A stretch of DNA of 64,000 bases from Paraspadella gotoi. Lineage: Eukaryota > Chaetognatha. The first letter of the stretch is position 1; every line of letters begins with the position of its first letter. The notes below the pieces were generated by a model, which had not been told where the DNA came from, did not search any database, and saw only the letters and a program-made list of their open reading frames with translations. Positions 17,688-31,131 of the stretch are shown in pieces. Location: positions 15,661,429 to 15,725,428 of the forward strand of contig CM119266.1 in assembly GCA_051294375.1 (NCBI GenBank). The letters are read 5' to 3'. The position numbers were made by a program, and so were the translations under genes.

Positions 17688-19929
17688 CCGATTTTAAGGT
17701 GAGATTGATGGACGCAAACGGCTTGTATCGTCAGCGATTGATGGTTTAGCGCCGATGGGAATCAGTTTTAGCTCTGGTATAACTTATGGCTTAATAGTTT
17801 GATTAATAAATGAAGCCCGTCGAGATTTACGATCTTTGTCTCATCAATTTAAAATTTAGTTTTAAAACACTTAAAACACGATTGTCGAGGATCTGGTTAA
17901 TGTAATTTTTCTGAGATTTTTCTTTCATGATCTGTTTAGAATTGGAATCTGGAAATACATGTAGTGAGAGACCATAAAATAAACGCATTTTATCAGTGCT
18001 CGAAAAAAGGAATGGCAATATTTTTTCCTTCCACGTTTTCTAGAAAGCATAATTATAGTAGAATGGCCTCATAACCTTTTAATTTTTTTTTGTATGAGTT
18101 GACCTTTTGTCACTTCCTTTCGAAGTTTTTGTTCGTTTTTTTTTCAGTCCACAAATTCCTCCAAAACTTCAGTAAATGGCAAACTCATTCTTACATATGA
18201 ATAATTACATAATTTTTTTGGAGCAAATTTTCATAACTAATTTTTTTTCAATTTTAGGCAACGGATTTTCACAAACTACGAATTCGCCTGAAAAAACACT
18301 TGAATATTAGACATCATTTTACATACATATAAAGAAACGGTAATAATTTTTTCTAACCGAAAATCGGAGATTTCTTTACCCACGCCGCGATGAATTTTCG
18401 GCGACAATTGATGGAAACCTTCTTCGACTTAATATTTCTTTCTAACTGGCGCCAATGGTGCCGACGACGAGTCCAAGACTCCTTTGAGCCGCCACGCCCA
18501 TAAAGCATGCTTTTCAAACTTCTTATTCTGTTTATTTCGGCATGACAGTAAAGTATTAACACTCAGCTACAAAGAAACACCGCAGTATATAACCCACAAT
18601 TATTTACCGAGCTTTGCCAAGTAACTAACAAGGTTTGGAGGACTTGAACAATTCCCAAAAAAGCTAACAAAAAACAAAAATTAATAAAAAAAAACTTACG
18701 TAAGTCTTAGGAAGTCTGGTTCAGTGACAAAGCAAAGACGAGTCTATTAACTCACGATCTAACGATAAAAGGATAAAAGGCGAAAGGCGCCATCACGAGG
18801 GTAAGAATAGAGGCACACTCTACATCGCACGAAGACCCATAACAAAAACTTAAGAGCTATTCGGACAGATAGAAAGTGAGAGAGAGAGTGAGACGGGGAG
18901 AGAGTGAGTCCTGGGAAAGGCGACGACAAAGAAGGGGTCGAGCGACTAACAGCGAATAAAACGATCGAGATTGAGAACGAGACATTAACTCCGACCCCCG
19001 ACGCTTCTCGTCTCTCCCTCTCTCCTCAAATCCGCATCCTCGACGAAGGCACGAGTCCTTCCGGTTTTTCCCTTCGTTTCTTCTCCGCGAGAGTTCACCA
19101 CTAGATTTTTAGCACGTCTCAGCCTCGTTCCTCATCGAACGAAAAAAAAGGAGCATCGACGGGGGGAAAATAGAATCGCGACTCCGACTGAGTTAAATTT
19201 AAATACGAAAAAAGGGCGATTTAAATGGCAACGCTGGAGACAGAAATATTATTTGCCGAAGAGCCCGTGTCAGAAGCAGAAAGCATAGAGTTGAAATTTT
19301 GAATTCGAAAAAAGATAGATGCGGAAATAAACGAATACAAAAAGAGAAAAAAATCGGAAGATTATTAAATAGAGATCTATAGAATATTTGATGGGCGTTC
19401 TTCCTTTTTAGCCGTCACACGTGACGAAGAATGAGAGGCGGTTTGTGTCACGGAATAATCGTCATTAATATCACGAAATTCCTTTTTTAAAAATCGAGAG
19501 ACAAATTAAAAAAAAAGAACAAACTGTGGCGCATGAGATACTAAAAACCTAAAAAACGGAGAAATTAATACAACTAATCGACAAGAAGGTTCAAATAGCA
19601 TTAGAATCACATTAACCTGGTTGACGATCATAAAAACTTACAACCATTAAAAGAAATCTACCTCCTCTTTTACCCCCAAAAAAAATTTAATGGAAAATTG
19701 AGGATTGGAAGCAGAAGAGAGTAATTCCAAAGAAGACCGTCGGAAAAAAAAAACCTTTTTCCATTGCTCTCCTAAAAGGGTCGGCCATTTTTACTTTTGT
19801 GAGTCGTAACCCAACTTCCCTCCCTCTCCTGATTTTTTTTTCTCGAAAGAATCGAGAGAGCGAGAGAGAGAGAGAGGAGGTGGGTCGAATCGTCTCCAAC
19901 TTGACCATAGATTTCAAAACACAGATACG

Positions 19930-20188
19930 ATGGTATTTTCTGTCGAGAAATTGAAGACCCGGTCTTCTATCAATCCGCCCACGCCGACGACAACGACAAC
20001 GCCCACGCGCAGAATTAAATTGGGCGGCAACGTCGGTGTCCGCCCGGCCGCCGCGTTGCTGGTTCTGGCGTCGGCGCTATCGGCGGCCCCGGCGGCCGAC
20101 GGTGAAAAGGGAAGCTCCTGGAAAATCGAATCTGATCGGGTGAATCAATTAATTTTAAAAAAATGTAATCATTTCAGGAAATACAAAA

Positions 20189-20260
<72 letters not shown>

Positions 20261-23200
20261 AAAGAAAGAAAGAAAAGAAATTTTAAAAAAATCATTCCCT
20301 TCCCAGCTTTTCACCCGATGCGAAACCCTTCCTTCTCCCCACGCGGCCGTAGTAGACTTGCCTCCGCCCCCCTCGGGGGTCACCATGTACAGAATCCGAG
20401 CGTATTCGCCCCAGCAGTACGCCCACTTGGTCAAGAACGAGTCTAACGAAATACATTTTCGGTTCGACGAACCCACGACCCCCAACGGCGAAATCCTTCG
20501 CTACGAGGTCACCGTCGACGACGTCACTCGACTGATCATCACGGAATTTACCAGAAGGTTGGTTGTTGTTGAACTGTTCTTTATTCAACTCTAAATTCTT
20601 TTTGACATTACTCTAGTTATCAATGGTCTTCCGATGTGTGAAGAGTTAAATCTTAAATTAATTTTGTGTATCCGCTGTTTTTGTTTGACATTTGTCGGTG
20701 CTAACTGATTTTTGCCTCGGTCGTCTCTGACTGAAAAATACTTCTTTACTAAACCCAAATATTTCTCAAAAGGTCAAACAATGCCTATTTGGTGCAATTA
20801 AAGCCGTGGACGCTCTACTACGTCCGCCTACGGGCGTGCAACGCGGGCGGATGCGGCGAGTCAAAAGTGGAGGCAATCCGGTCGGCGCCTCAAGTACCGG
20901 AGGGATTGCCGAGGCCCTTACTTCTAATGAGATCGGACGCCAGATCAGTTTTGTTCGGGGGGTTGCCGCGAGTGCTCAATAACGCCCTAACGAAAGTCCA
21001 ATTGAGGCGAGTGTGAGACATGATATGGTTACCGTTAAACCACTCAAGAGCATTTGGGGTCATGATTGTAAATTGAACAATGTGCGATTTGTGCATGTGA
21101 AGAGTAGTAATCTTGTAATTGATCATTGATCGTCGACTTACTTCTAGTTACTGGGACTTTTAGAAATAATTAAAAACTTGAAAAGAGAAAGGTTCTTTAA
21201 AATATTTTCCATCATAATTCGTAATCTTGATGTTTTTTGAACTATTTTTTTTCTTTTCGACCTTTTAAAACCTTAATCTCTGAGCTTCTTCAATTTTTAA
21301 ATTCTTCATTAAGGACTAGTAAAAAAATGAAAAAACAATGAATGGAAAAAGTAGGCAATTGAAAAATTGGCGTAAGAAAATAGAGATGAATGGGAAAATT
21401 ATAAAACAAAACAAAAAATACCAAGGTACCTCATAACCAAAAAAAATAAAAAAGCTGAATCTCTTCTGGGAAATTATGAGATTGTGGTTGCCCCAAAAGA
21501 CCCGCTGAGATGGGACATACTAAATAATATTGCCAGTAGTTTGACGCTAATCATTTTTTTCAGACTTTACAAAAGCTTCAGCGGCAACATATTTGGCCAA
21601 AACATGCACACGTTATCGTTTAACAACTTTGAAAAAGGGCACATCATACCAGAGCCTGCCCCGGATTATGGTCAAATGAAACGAGGAGAAAAAAGCATCT
21701 ACTACTTTCAAAGCCGGTTACTCAACAGCAAACCGGCGTGGTCCAATAAGTCCGAAATCATTTATCAGCGAGAAACTTGCTCAGGTGAATAATTGCGCTG
21801 TCGGCGTATCACTGCGTACCCTTTTCTCTTTTGTCACTCTGGGCGCTAACAAAGTTTGAAACCCCCCCCCCGTCCCTATCTCTCGCCCTTCCCAGACCCC
21901 GATGTGGGGTGTACCTCTGTGATCATCCCAAGGCAGACGCCGTCTAAGATTTCGCCGACGACAATTCTCCGCACGACGAAGACGACCATGGACGTGGAGT
22001 GGGGGAAGCCTAATGCGCCCAGAGGAACAGTCGTCAGTTACAATCTATACATCTTCTCCGTCGTCGATGGATTCGTCAAGAAGATTGTATTTCCGCCCGA
22101 TCAAACTTTCACGACCGTCGAGGGTGAGAAACGTCGTCGTCGTCGTCCTCGTTTGAACGTCGTTACATGTAGTTTAATGTCAGAGAATGAGAGGAAATCT
22201 TGAGATCCTCAATGGATTCCATTTAATGAGAAAAAGGCGGAACGAATTCTAAAATTTATTAAACTGAATTAATATTATACGGTTTTTTTTGGTTTTTTTT
22301 ATTTTTGGTTCAAAAATTCCTCAAAACTGTTTTATTTTGCTATGAAAAGAGAAATATTTCTTTATGAAAATAAAGTTAGGANNNNNNNNNNACTGTTTTA
22401 TTTTGCTGTGAAAAGAGAAATATTTCTTTATGAAAATAAAGTTAGGAATAAGAAAGAAATTAAAAGAAATAGCTTTGAAGATTGCGTTTATGTTTTATTA
22501 ATCAAATATATTCTCCATGAAAAAATGTTATAAAAAAGTTATTATTTCTTGATCTAAAATACAGTTCCGACCCTTGTCTACAGGATTGCGTCCTTTTACG
22601 ATGTACGACGTACGACTAGAAACTTGCGTTAAGTTAGATTCTCACTTGGCAAAAGAAAACACAGACATAGGTCTGCCCGAGACCATTTGCTGCATCGGGA
22701 TCGCCGATCAAAACTTGACTCTGAACCTCGGACTGGTGAGAAAGTAGAAAAAAAGAGTTGGGCAATGGGCAATTTGGCATTAAGGCGTAGTTGCAGATCA
22801 AAATTCGAATAGCGAGTACTGAGTAGTAACTATAACAATAGAGAAGAAGAAATAGTTTCATCGGTTTTAGGCGATCACGAAGGAGGACCTTCCGACTGGA
22901 CAGGACCCGCCTATAGCTATTGCGGCCGGTCCAAACAAAGTGCGCCTCTATTGGGGGCCACCGAAAGTAACAAACGGAAATCTCACTCACTACGAGTTGT
23001 ACAGGGATAATCATCTCATGTACCTCATCAACGATGCAATTAATTTAGAAAAGAAAAAGGTTTTCTTAGAGGTAAATTGGGAATACTAGAATCTAAATAC
23101 TGGAATACAAATTAAAATCGTTATTATCAAAATTAACTTACAGGACGACAAGAATCTGCAGCCTAACACTGAATATACTTATTTTTTGGCCGCGAAGAAC

Positions 23201-26200
23201 TTAGAGTCCTACAGAAAAGGTTCCGCGGGTGCGGTCAGTTTAACGGTCAGAGTAAAAACTTTGCCCGGACTGCCCCTCGGCGTTCAACGACCAAGCATTC
23301 TCGTATTGGGTGAGAATTCTAGATGTCACTATATCTACGGGTAATCCATGCGAAACCTTTTTTTTTTCACAGGAGCTCACAGCATCAGAGTAACATGGGG
23401 TGCCAATCCCAACGTCAGTGTGGTCAGGGGACAAGTTGTTGGATTCAGAGTTCAGCTGAGAAAGACACTGGAACCAGACATAAAGGCGGACGAAGCTGTT
23501 TGTCCAGAAATGGATAAACAAGTAGATTTTCTAGATTTGACGGCTTACACTGAATACGAAGCAAGAATTGCGTTGACGAACGAGGTAAGGAAGAGAGAGA
23601 GNNNNNNNNNNAGAGAGAGAGAGAGAGAGAGAGAATGAGACTGAATATTATTATTTTAAATCCAAGGCCGGACATTTTTGGAGTGACTGGGTCGGTGGCA
23701 AGACTCTCATGGCGCCGCCCGTTGGCCTAAAACCTCTTAACATCGACCCATTGGACAGCGGAACGGAAGCTTTGATCACCTGGGGTGAACCGGCAGACAA
23801 GAGAGGTAAATATATAAATCAACATACTCACAACTTAGCTGAAATTATGTAAGTGAGAATTTTTTTACCTACTATTTTTTTCTGTTTTTAACTATTTTCT
23901 TTCCTCCTCTTTTTACGATATGTTATTTTTTAGTCTCTACAAGATTTTGAAATTGTTTAATCAAATCTATTGATTAAGCCTATTGATAAAATTCAAAGTT
24001 TTCCTTTCCTCCTTATTCAGTCAACTACTACTTTCAACATTTTTTGAACTTTCAGGAAAGATCAGCAGTTACAAGATTCATTTCTCGGATACGGAAGTGC
24101 TTGCCTACCTGGGCCTGGCACGGGTGCATGCCATGCGCGGCCTCGAACCCGCCACAGACTATACCATCCGTCTCGTTGCTTGCACCTGCACCGCCTGCTG
24201 CTCACAGGGGAAAAATTTTACCTTCACTACTCGAGAGATTGCCCCAAGAGCGCAACCTGCACCGATCTTACTGGAGCCATCAAAGGCCAACAGCGTTTCG
24301 CTCATTTTTCGCCTCCCCATTATCCCCAATGGATTCGTCATCTTGGTGGAGCTGTGGCGAAGCGAGCGGTCGGATGGAGGGGAGCGGAGACGGCGCTCTG
24401 CAGCGACGGAAGCGGCGGCGCCGTCGACGTGTCTCTCCTCGACGCCGAGTTTGATCTATAAAACGACTGACATTAAAAATGAGTTCAATTGGGTGGATGA
24501 CACCGTGGGACCGGCTAAAGTCTACTCCTATCAGGTCAAATGGACCCAATGCGCCCTTTTTTTTACTACATATTTAATGTTAAATGAATGCAAGTATTTG
24601 AGAGGAAGTCAGTTAGAAACTTTAAATTTGTTTCCTCACTCGTCATTTAGGCAATAAAGATATTGGTTTATCATGATATAGTTTAAATTCTTAAATAGGT
24701 TAGTTTGAAAAACACCCCTTTTTAAATTAATCAAGTATTGTAAACAAAGTTGTTACGTTTACACCCCCCTTCCGCCCGCACAATACAACAAAAACCAGGT
24801 GAAAGCTTTTAACAGCGCTGCCTCAGTGTCCAGTCCCTGCCTCCTCGTCGTCACTCCCGACTCCACACCGCAACATCTCAACCCGCCGCAGGTGTCGGCC
24901 AAGTCCCCGACGTCTTTGTCGGTCAGCTGGAACGCGCCGGCGACGCCCAATGGGAGGATTCTATATTACCAGGTTTTTTTTCCCTTTTTCAAGGGTCTAT
25001 TGAGAATTTTAAAAAGTTAGAATCGTTTTTGTTTCATTTTCATTTGACAAACAATTATAACCCATTTAATCCAGGTGCAACGGAACAACAACGTGCCGCT
25101 CTACTTCGACGCCTCCGCCGCTCGTACATTTGTCGACGAAGAACTCGTCCCTTTCACCAATTACACCTACGTGGTGACGGTCTGTAATGCGGCCGGCTGC
25201 ATCGCCAGTGCGACCACCACGCTGTCCACGCCCATGGACGCTCCAAAGGGCGTCCGCTCGCCGCGCCTCGTCGCTGTCACAATGAATTCGGTTTCTGTCG
25301 GATGGGGTCCACCTCTGATTTCTAACGGGATCGTCGACGCGTACCGACTGCTTGTCGACGGAAAGGTAGAGTTAGGATAAAAATAATAAAAGCTACTTGA
25401 TCTATGTCAATTTGTTTTCACGATATTTCTTTCACTTAATTTCCTTAGGTTATGGGTTTTTAACTCAGTACATTTTCATATTTACTATATTTGATTATAT
25501 ATATCTTTGTTTTGAATTTTCTCATTCTGTGTAACTTTCATTCATTCATTCATTTATTCATTTATTTATTTTTTTCTTAATTCAATCATTCAAATATTCA
25601 TTCATTCATTTCCTTTGTATTTATTTATACAGTCTTTTTTCATTCATATGTTTTTAGAATCACTAATATGATATATATAATTAAATTGTTAAATAAAAAA
25701 CCATTCCAGGTGGAGATCGGCGGGATGATCTTCAGTCACACCGTCATCGACCTTCTTCCCTTTACCTCCTACGATTTTCGCGTCCGCATCTGCACGGACT
25801 CAGGCACGCGCTGCACCACGGGTCCTTCGCTCATAGTCCGCACGTCGGAGGCGGCGCCGCGGGATCTTTCGGCGCCGTTCCTCAACGTTATCAGCGCCGA
25901 GGCCATCGAGGTAACGTGGGCGTTCCCCAAAACCCCAAACGGTGTCATCCGCAAGTGCGAGGTTTTTCGGGACGTCGACGGGATTCCCGTCTACTCTGGT
26001 CTCGAGAAAAGCTACGTGGACAAAGGGCTGGACCCCGGCATTCGCTACTCTTATTGGATTCGATGCCACAACAGCGTCTATCCACCGGCGACCAGCGTCA
26101 TCTCTCGAACCACGACTCTCTCCTCTTCTCCCTTGGGTCAGAATCCCCCGGCGCTGGTCGCTCTTTCCAGCAGCGCCATCCGCGCCCACTGGACGCAGCC

Positions 26201-26677
26201 GTCGACCACCAACGGAGAGATCGTTGCCTACCGTTTGTACAAGAATGACTTGGAGGTTGTCTGCGAAGGACTCTTCTTCCATTGCGTCGTCGAGAATCTC
26301 CAATTCTACACCGAATATCGATTTCGGGTCGAGTCGTGTACGACCGTCGGATGTGTCAGGTCAATCAACGCCTACCGATCGACCGCCGAGGCCGAGCCAG
26401 AGGTGCTGGGGCCGCCCGAACTGTCGCCAATCCGTGCCGGCATCAAGATCCGCTGGCGGCCGCCGGAACGGCCTTATTCCAATCCGATCTCGCTCGTCTA
26501 TGAGGCGGAGAGGCGGGCCATCTTCGACGCAACGGTGGGACCCGACATTGTCGGCGAATCCAAGCGTATCTACAGGGGAATCATGACTTACTACGAGGAT
26601 CACGACCCGAGTCTTCAACCTTACTCCAGGTACAGAGTGTCTTCTTATTTATCATAATAGATCACATAGAAAATATA

Positions 26678-26732
<55 letters not shown>

Positions 26733-27910
26733 TCTCCCTTTCTCTCTCTCAGATACGAATACCGCGTTTCGGCGCAGAACTCCGCCGGTAAGGTCGTTTC
26801 CGACTGGCGTCAAGAGCGCACCTCTCAAGCGCCGCCCGAAACCATCGATTCTCCGGAAGTGATCGACGTCCGCGGGTCACGGGCCGTGGTGAGGATAACG
26901 TCGCCGACAAAACCGAACGGCGTCGTCATATCTTACGGCGTTTACCTCAATGGCACCCGGCGCCCCGTCTCGGCGGCCGGCGCCCTACAGGTTCTCGAAG
27001 GACTTACTCCTTACACTCTCTACTCGGTGGTTGCGGAGGCGTGCACGAAGGGCGGTTGCACCAAGAGCGTTTCGACGAGCCTCTTCACCAACCCCTTGCT
27101 TCCATCCGGCCTCGATCCACCCACTATCATGGACGTTCGTTCGACGTCGGCCGTCGTCTCCTGGGATTTTCCGGCTGAGCGAAACGGCGACGTCTCGAGA
27201 TTCGAGCTTTGGTCCAGGCTCGGCTGCCCACCGGCGCCGCAGCCTGTCCCTGAGGCCTGCCCGACTGACAATCCGCGACGACTGGTTTTCGCCGGCAAAG
27301 AGTTGACACGAACGTTGACGAAATTGAATCCCTATGTCAGTTATGAAGTCGTCCTTCGCGCCTTCAATGACGAAGGCTTTGTGGAGACGGCTTGGGTCGA
27401 CTTTCGGACGAAACCCTCCGCACCGGAAACGATCTCGGCGCCTAAAGTGGGCGTGGGCGCCGAATCGCGCTTCGTCGACGTTGATTGGTCCGGCGTCTTT
27501 CGACTCAACGATCGACTTCAACGCTACGAGGTCAGCGTCGACGGGAAGAGGGTGTTCGAAGGCCTCGACCATCGATTAGTTTACGACTTTGGCGACGACG
27601 ACGACCAAGACGACGATAACTACGACAACATCGTCGAGATCGTCGTCGCCGTAAAAACGGCGTCCGCAACTTCGTTCGTTAAAGCCGCGCCAGTTCTGTA
27701 CGATCGAAGTCGTTTAGCGACTGTGGCGACGCGTCCTCCGCCGACATCGGCGCCGGTGAAAATGTTCTACGAGGAGACGTGGTTCGTCGCCTGCGCTATC
27801 GCTATGGCCGTCTTCGCCGCTGCCGACGCCGTTTGCCTTTTGTTTTACTTCAGATTTCGCGACTCGCCGCGGACGAAAACGAAATCAAAGGTAGGATGAT
27901 AATAATGATG

Positions 27911-27997
<87 letters not shown>

Positions 27998-28054
27998 GGA
28001 AAGCACATATATTTGTTAAATCCCATATATAGCCTTTGACCATATTATATTTCA

Positions 28055-28093
<39 letters not shown>

Positions 28094-28532
28094 TATAATT
28101 CAAATAAATTAAATACAAGTATTTTACACAAAACATTAAAGAATAAAAAATTAAACTAACATCTTCTTCCTCCCTCAGTTGACGCTCGGCACCAAAAAGA
28201 ATAGAACAAAGGCGCCCATCGCATCATCGTCGACGCCCCTTCCGGCCATCGCCTACCCGGCGAGACCGGCGCCGGAACCTCGCGTCTTTCCTGCAGAGAA
28301 GGAACAGGTCCGACGCTTCGTCCGCGATCGGCGCCGGCGAGAGGGGGACAAAGACGACGCGATGACAACGACAGCGACGACGACTTCGTCGTCCCGACGC
28401 CATGAGGTTTTAGGGAGGCGTGGCCGGCCCATTATCGTCGTTGAGAGAGAGGATCCTCGGGAGTTCGACGCCAGGAGGTTGAATCGCGTCGCTATGGAAA
28501 CGCGAAAGATGGAGACGGTGACGCACATTTGA
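19930..28532 (+). CDS. Usherin-like FN3 transmembrane protein, paralog 1
   Basis: Sixteen exons closing to 1,789 residues: 19930-20139, 20307-20557, 20773-21006, 21564-21784, 21896-22123, 22584-22735, 22871-23071, 23144-23309, 23373-23584, 23667-23805, 24056-24534, 24799-24972, 25075-25365, 25710-26629, 26753-27890, 28179-28532. A signal peptide (A-A-A-L-L-V-L-A-S-A-L-S) is followed by about 15 FN3 repeats. They carry usherin-style P-N-G turns, Y/F-E/R-V strands and the A-C-N-A-G-G-C / C-N-A-A-G-C motif near the end of repeats. A juxtamembrane F-Y-x-E-x-W-F precedes one membrane helix. The basic tail ends V-T-H-I, a class I PDZ ligand; vertebrate usherin ends in a similar T-H-L. There is no laminin G-like, laminin N-terminal or laminin EGF region. 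Usherin links membranes at sensory-cell bases and binds PDZ scaffolds such as whirlin; a similar adhesive role is inferred. Intron 3 uses a GC donor. Introns 5 and 9 hold assembly gaps. Confidence 0.87.
20188..20262. repeat. (GAAA)n microsatellite
   Basis: Tetranucleotide array in intron 1 of usherin-like paralog 1, about 45 bp upstream of the exon 2 acceptor. Confidence 0.95.
22326..22447. other. Assembly gap with duplicated flanks
   Basis: Ten Ns at 22,382-22,391. The 56 bp on each side (22,326-22,381 and 22,392-22,447) are identical except for one A/G. This looks like one locus written twice around a nominal gap. It lies in intron 5 of usherin-like paralog 1 and does not touch an exon. 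Confidence 0.85.
23602..23611. other. Assembly gap in a (GA)n tract
   Basis: Ten Ns inside a GA repeat in the short intron between exons 9 and 10 of usherin-like paralog 1. The repeat length is therefore unknown. Confidence 0.9.
26681..26752. repeat. (CT)n tract used as polypyrimidine tract
   Basis: CT dinucleotides end directly in the AG acceptor of exon 15 (26,753) of usherin-like paralog 1, so the microsatellite is the polypyrimidine tract. Confidence 0.85.
27897..28093. repeat. (TAA)n microsatellites
   Basis: Two ATA/TAA arrays (about 27,903-27,996 and 28,058-28,093), starting a few bases after the donor of the last intron of usherin-like paralog 1. Confidence 0.95.
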
Positions 28533-28560
28533 TTTCCGTCTTTGCTAGTTTTTCGCGTAA

Positions 28561-28566
28561 AATAAA
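28561..28566 (+). terminator. Poly(A) signal of usherin-like paralog 1
   Basis: AATAAA 29 bp after the stop codon of paralog 1. Confidence 0.55.
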
Positions 28567-28846
28567 AACCAAAATAAACAATGCAACGAAATATACTTTA
28601 ACTTTTATTATCTATTTATTTGTAAATCAATCCGGAACGTCCGTAAATTTTATTTTACATTTTGCTTATGTTTGTCTTCAGTTTCGTGTCTTGCACTTTT
28701 TCGCTTTAAATGGATTTTACCACGTTTTCTAAATTTTTTACAACAGAAAATTTAAATAAAAAACTAAAATTATTACTAATGTCGATTATCGGTTTTCGAC
28801 GAAACTAAAAAAACAAAAAGTCTAATGCTAATCGAGCCGAGTCCTC

Positions 28847-28954
28847 TCAGTCTTCTTGATCATCATCTTCGTCATCATCATCATCGACATTAGCGAACTC
28901 TCTCGGGAGACGTTTTCGAGTCTTTGCCGCTAAAAACGCAATTTCTTCCTCCAT
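28847..28954 (-). other. Short acidic ORF or terminal exon (minus strand)
   Basis: Reads M-E-E-E-I-A-F-L-A-A-K-T-R-K-R-L-P, then ends in a run of Asp/Glu before TGA: 35 codons from the ATG, with the frame open a little further upstream. It sits in the 0.6-kb gap between the tandem usherin-like genes. It could be the last exon of an unseen minus-strand gene or chance; the GAT repeat helps keep it open. Confidence 0.2.
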
Positions 28955-29136
28955 AGATTTCGCGAGAAAAAAAAAATACTTTCGCTAAAATTTGACCTCT
29001 GTTCGTCTTTACAACCTCTTGACTTTTCTTATCCTTCTTAAACTTTCTATCTTCTTCAGTTCGTTTCCACCCTTAGTTTTAACTCATTTTTCCGAATTAC
29101 CGACGTTTCCCTCCATTTTCTTCTCTCCTCCCTGCT

Positions 29137-29481
29137 ATGTCGTCATCTCCCCATTTCTCTTCTTTTCTCATCTCCCCTAAAATTGTGCACAAGATGATTG
29201 TGTTTTCTCTTCGTCATCGTTATAGTCATCGTTGTCGTCGACTCCCCGCCATTTTGTTCATCTTGGCTCGAATCTCCTTTGCCGGTTCGACGTCCGATAG
29301 CGTCATCGTCCGGCCGCTCGCGCCGGAAACGACGTCCGGCGACCCTTCCGTCATATCGAACATGGAAGAGACGTCGTCGAGATGGAAACTCGAATCGTCG
29401 ACGAAGGTTAAAATTAATTGAATACTGCATGGACGTCTAGACCTTTTAAATCTAATCTCTTTTTAAATCTAATCTTTTTAA

Positions 29482-29516
<35 letters not shown>

Positions 29517-31098
29517 CTCCGGTCCCCTAACTTATCATTTGATATTATCTTTCAAAATCAATACCAAACTCTTTTCCAGTGCATTGACATCGCTTCCCCC
29601 AAACTCTTCCCCCTCCCATTTCCACCACCTCCGCCAACCATCACTGAGACGCGCGCCTTCAGCGCCACCGACGGCGAAAGCGGAAGCAACGAAATTCACG
29701 TGAGCTTCGATTCGCCAGAAGCTGGAGGCGTCGACCGATTTGAAGTTCACCTCGACGAAGCGTTTGCGATGAACGTTGATTACACAGAATCCGGGTGAGA
29801 AAATTTTGTTTACAATGAATTAAAGCGTCTATTCTGCATTTGATCCCCACCCCCCAAAATCCACAGAACCCACCGCGCAGTCCTCGCCCACCTAACCCCC
29901 AACACTTTCTACTACGTCCTCGTTCGCGCTTGCAACGCCGGTGGTTGCGGCACCTTCGATATTGCCACGAAGCGTTCGGCACCGGAAGTGTCGCGCGGGC
30001 TGCGAGCGCCGGTCGTATTCATTGGTGGAGGCGGATATCCTGTGGTGATGATGTTCCAACCGCTGAAGATATATCAAAGATTAAAAGATGTGGTCTTAAG
30101 GTACCATGGATATAATTTTTCATTACTCTCCCACTCTCTTCCTTTAATTAATTGCAGTATATTCTAATTTCCTTAAACAAAAAAAAAAAAAGAATAAGAG
30201 CAACAGTACGTAAAAGAACTATTCCCTCTTCTTTCTCCGCAGTCTCTTCAAAGCCACGTCCACCCACCCACGAGGGCGCCACCTGCGCGATGTCTTCTTT
30301 TCAAGTTTTCTCGTCGACGACGCCGGATTTCGTCCGCCATCTGTTGTCGACGATTCGCCGTCGGGCAAAGCCGTCTATTTTGTCAAATCGCGTTTTCCCG
30401 AGGAGATTGGCGCTCCGGAGGCGTGGTCTAATGACAGCGTTGTTGATTTTACCTTGTCGGATGACTGTAGCCGTAAGTTTCAGGAGGATAAATTGATAAC
30501 GTTCTTCGAAGTAATTCACTTTTAATTTCTAATTCTATTATTTTTTTTATTATTATTATTATTTATTGATTTATTGATTTATTTATCGTTTTATTTTTAG
30601 TGCTCTTAGTCTTGCTCAATGCTTTTTTACCGTTTAAAGCGTCAAATTGTTCGTTCTTCTATTTCAGAAAAAAAAATATGATTATAACGTCTATTTTGCT
30701 GCCATCCTTTTAGACGCGTCACGTGGCTGCGCCTCTTTCTTGTTGCCTCCTTCGACGCCCCGTTCGGTAGCGGCGCCCAGAGTTTTTGGCGCCACCGCCG
30801 ACGCTTTCAACGTCAATTGGAATTCGCCGGATGAACCTCACGGCGTGGTCGTCTCATTCGGCGTCTTAGTCTTTTCCGTCGCGAGAGGAAAAGAGAAAGA
30901 GGTGGAGTTTCGCCCAGATCAATTCTCATCCACCATCAAAGGTTAATTGATGGATTTGATTAATTTGATTGTTTCGATCGATTTGATTTAAATGATTAAA
31001 TTTGTTTATTAATTGACGGATTAATGGCTTTGATTTTGATTTCGTAGATAAATTTAATCGATTAATTAACTCATTGGTCGACTGATAAATTTATTTTG

Positions 31099-31131
<33 letters not shown>

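Larger units (their letters stand above)
15531..19929. other. Intergenic region between chitinase and first usherin-like gene
   Basis: AT-rich, with a tRNA-like SINE at 16,127-16,247 and a 28-bp poly(A) run near 17,659-17,685. No exon I can support. GA-rich motifs (18,878-18,905; 19,855-19,880) lie upstream of the usherin-like start. A core promoter cannot be fixed. Confidence 0.5.
28533..29136. other. Intergenic gap between the tandem usherin-like genes
   Basis: About 600 bp with the 3' end of paralog 1, a short minus-strand acidic ORF and the presumed promoter of paralog 2. No TATA box is evident. Confidence 0.5.
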
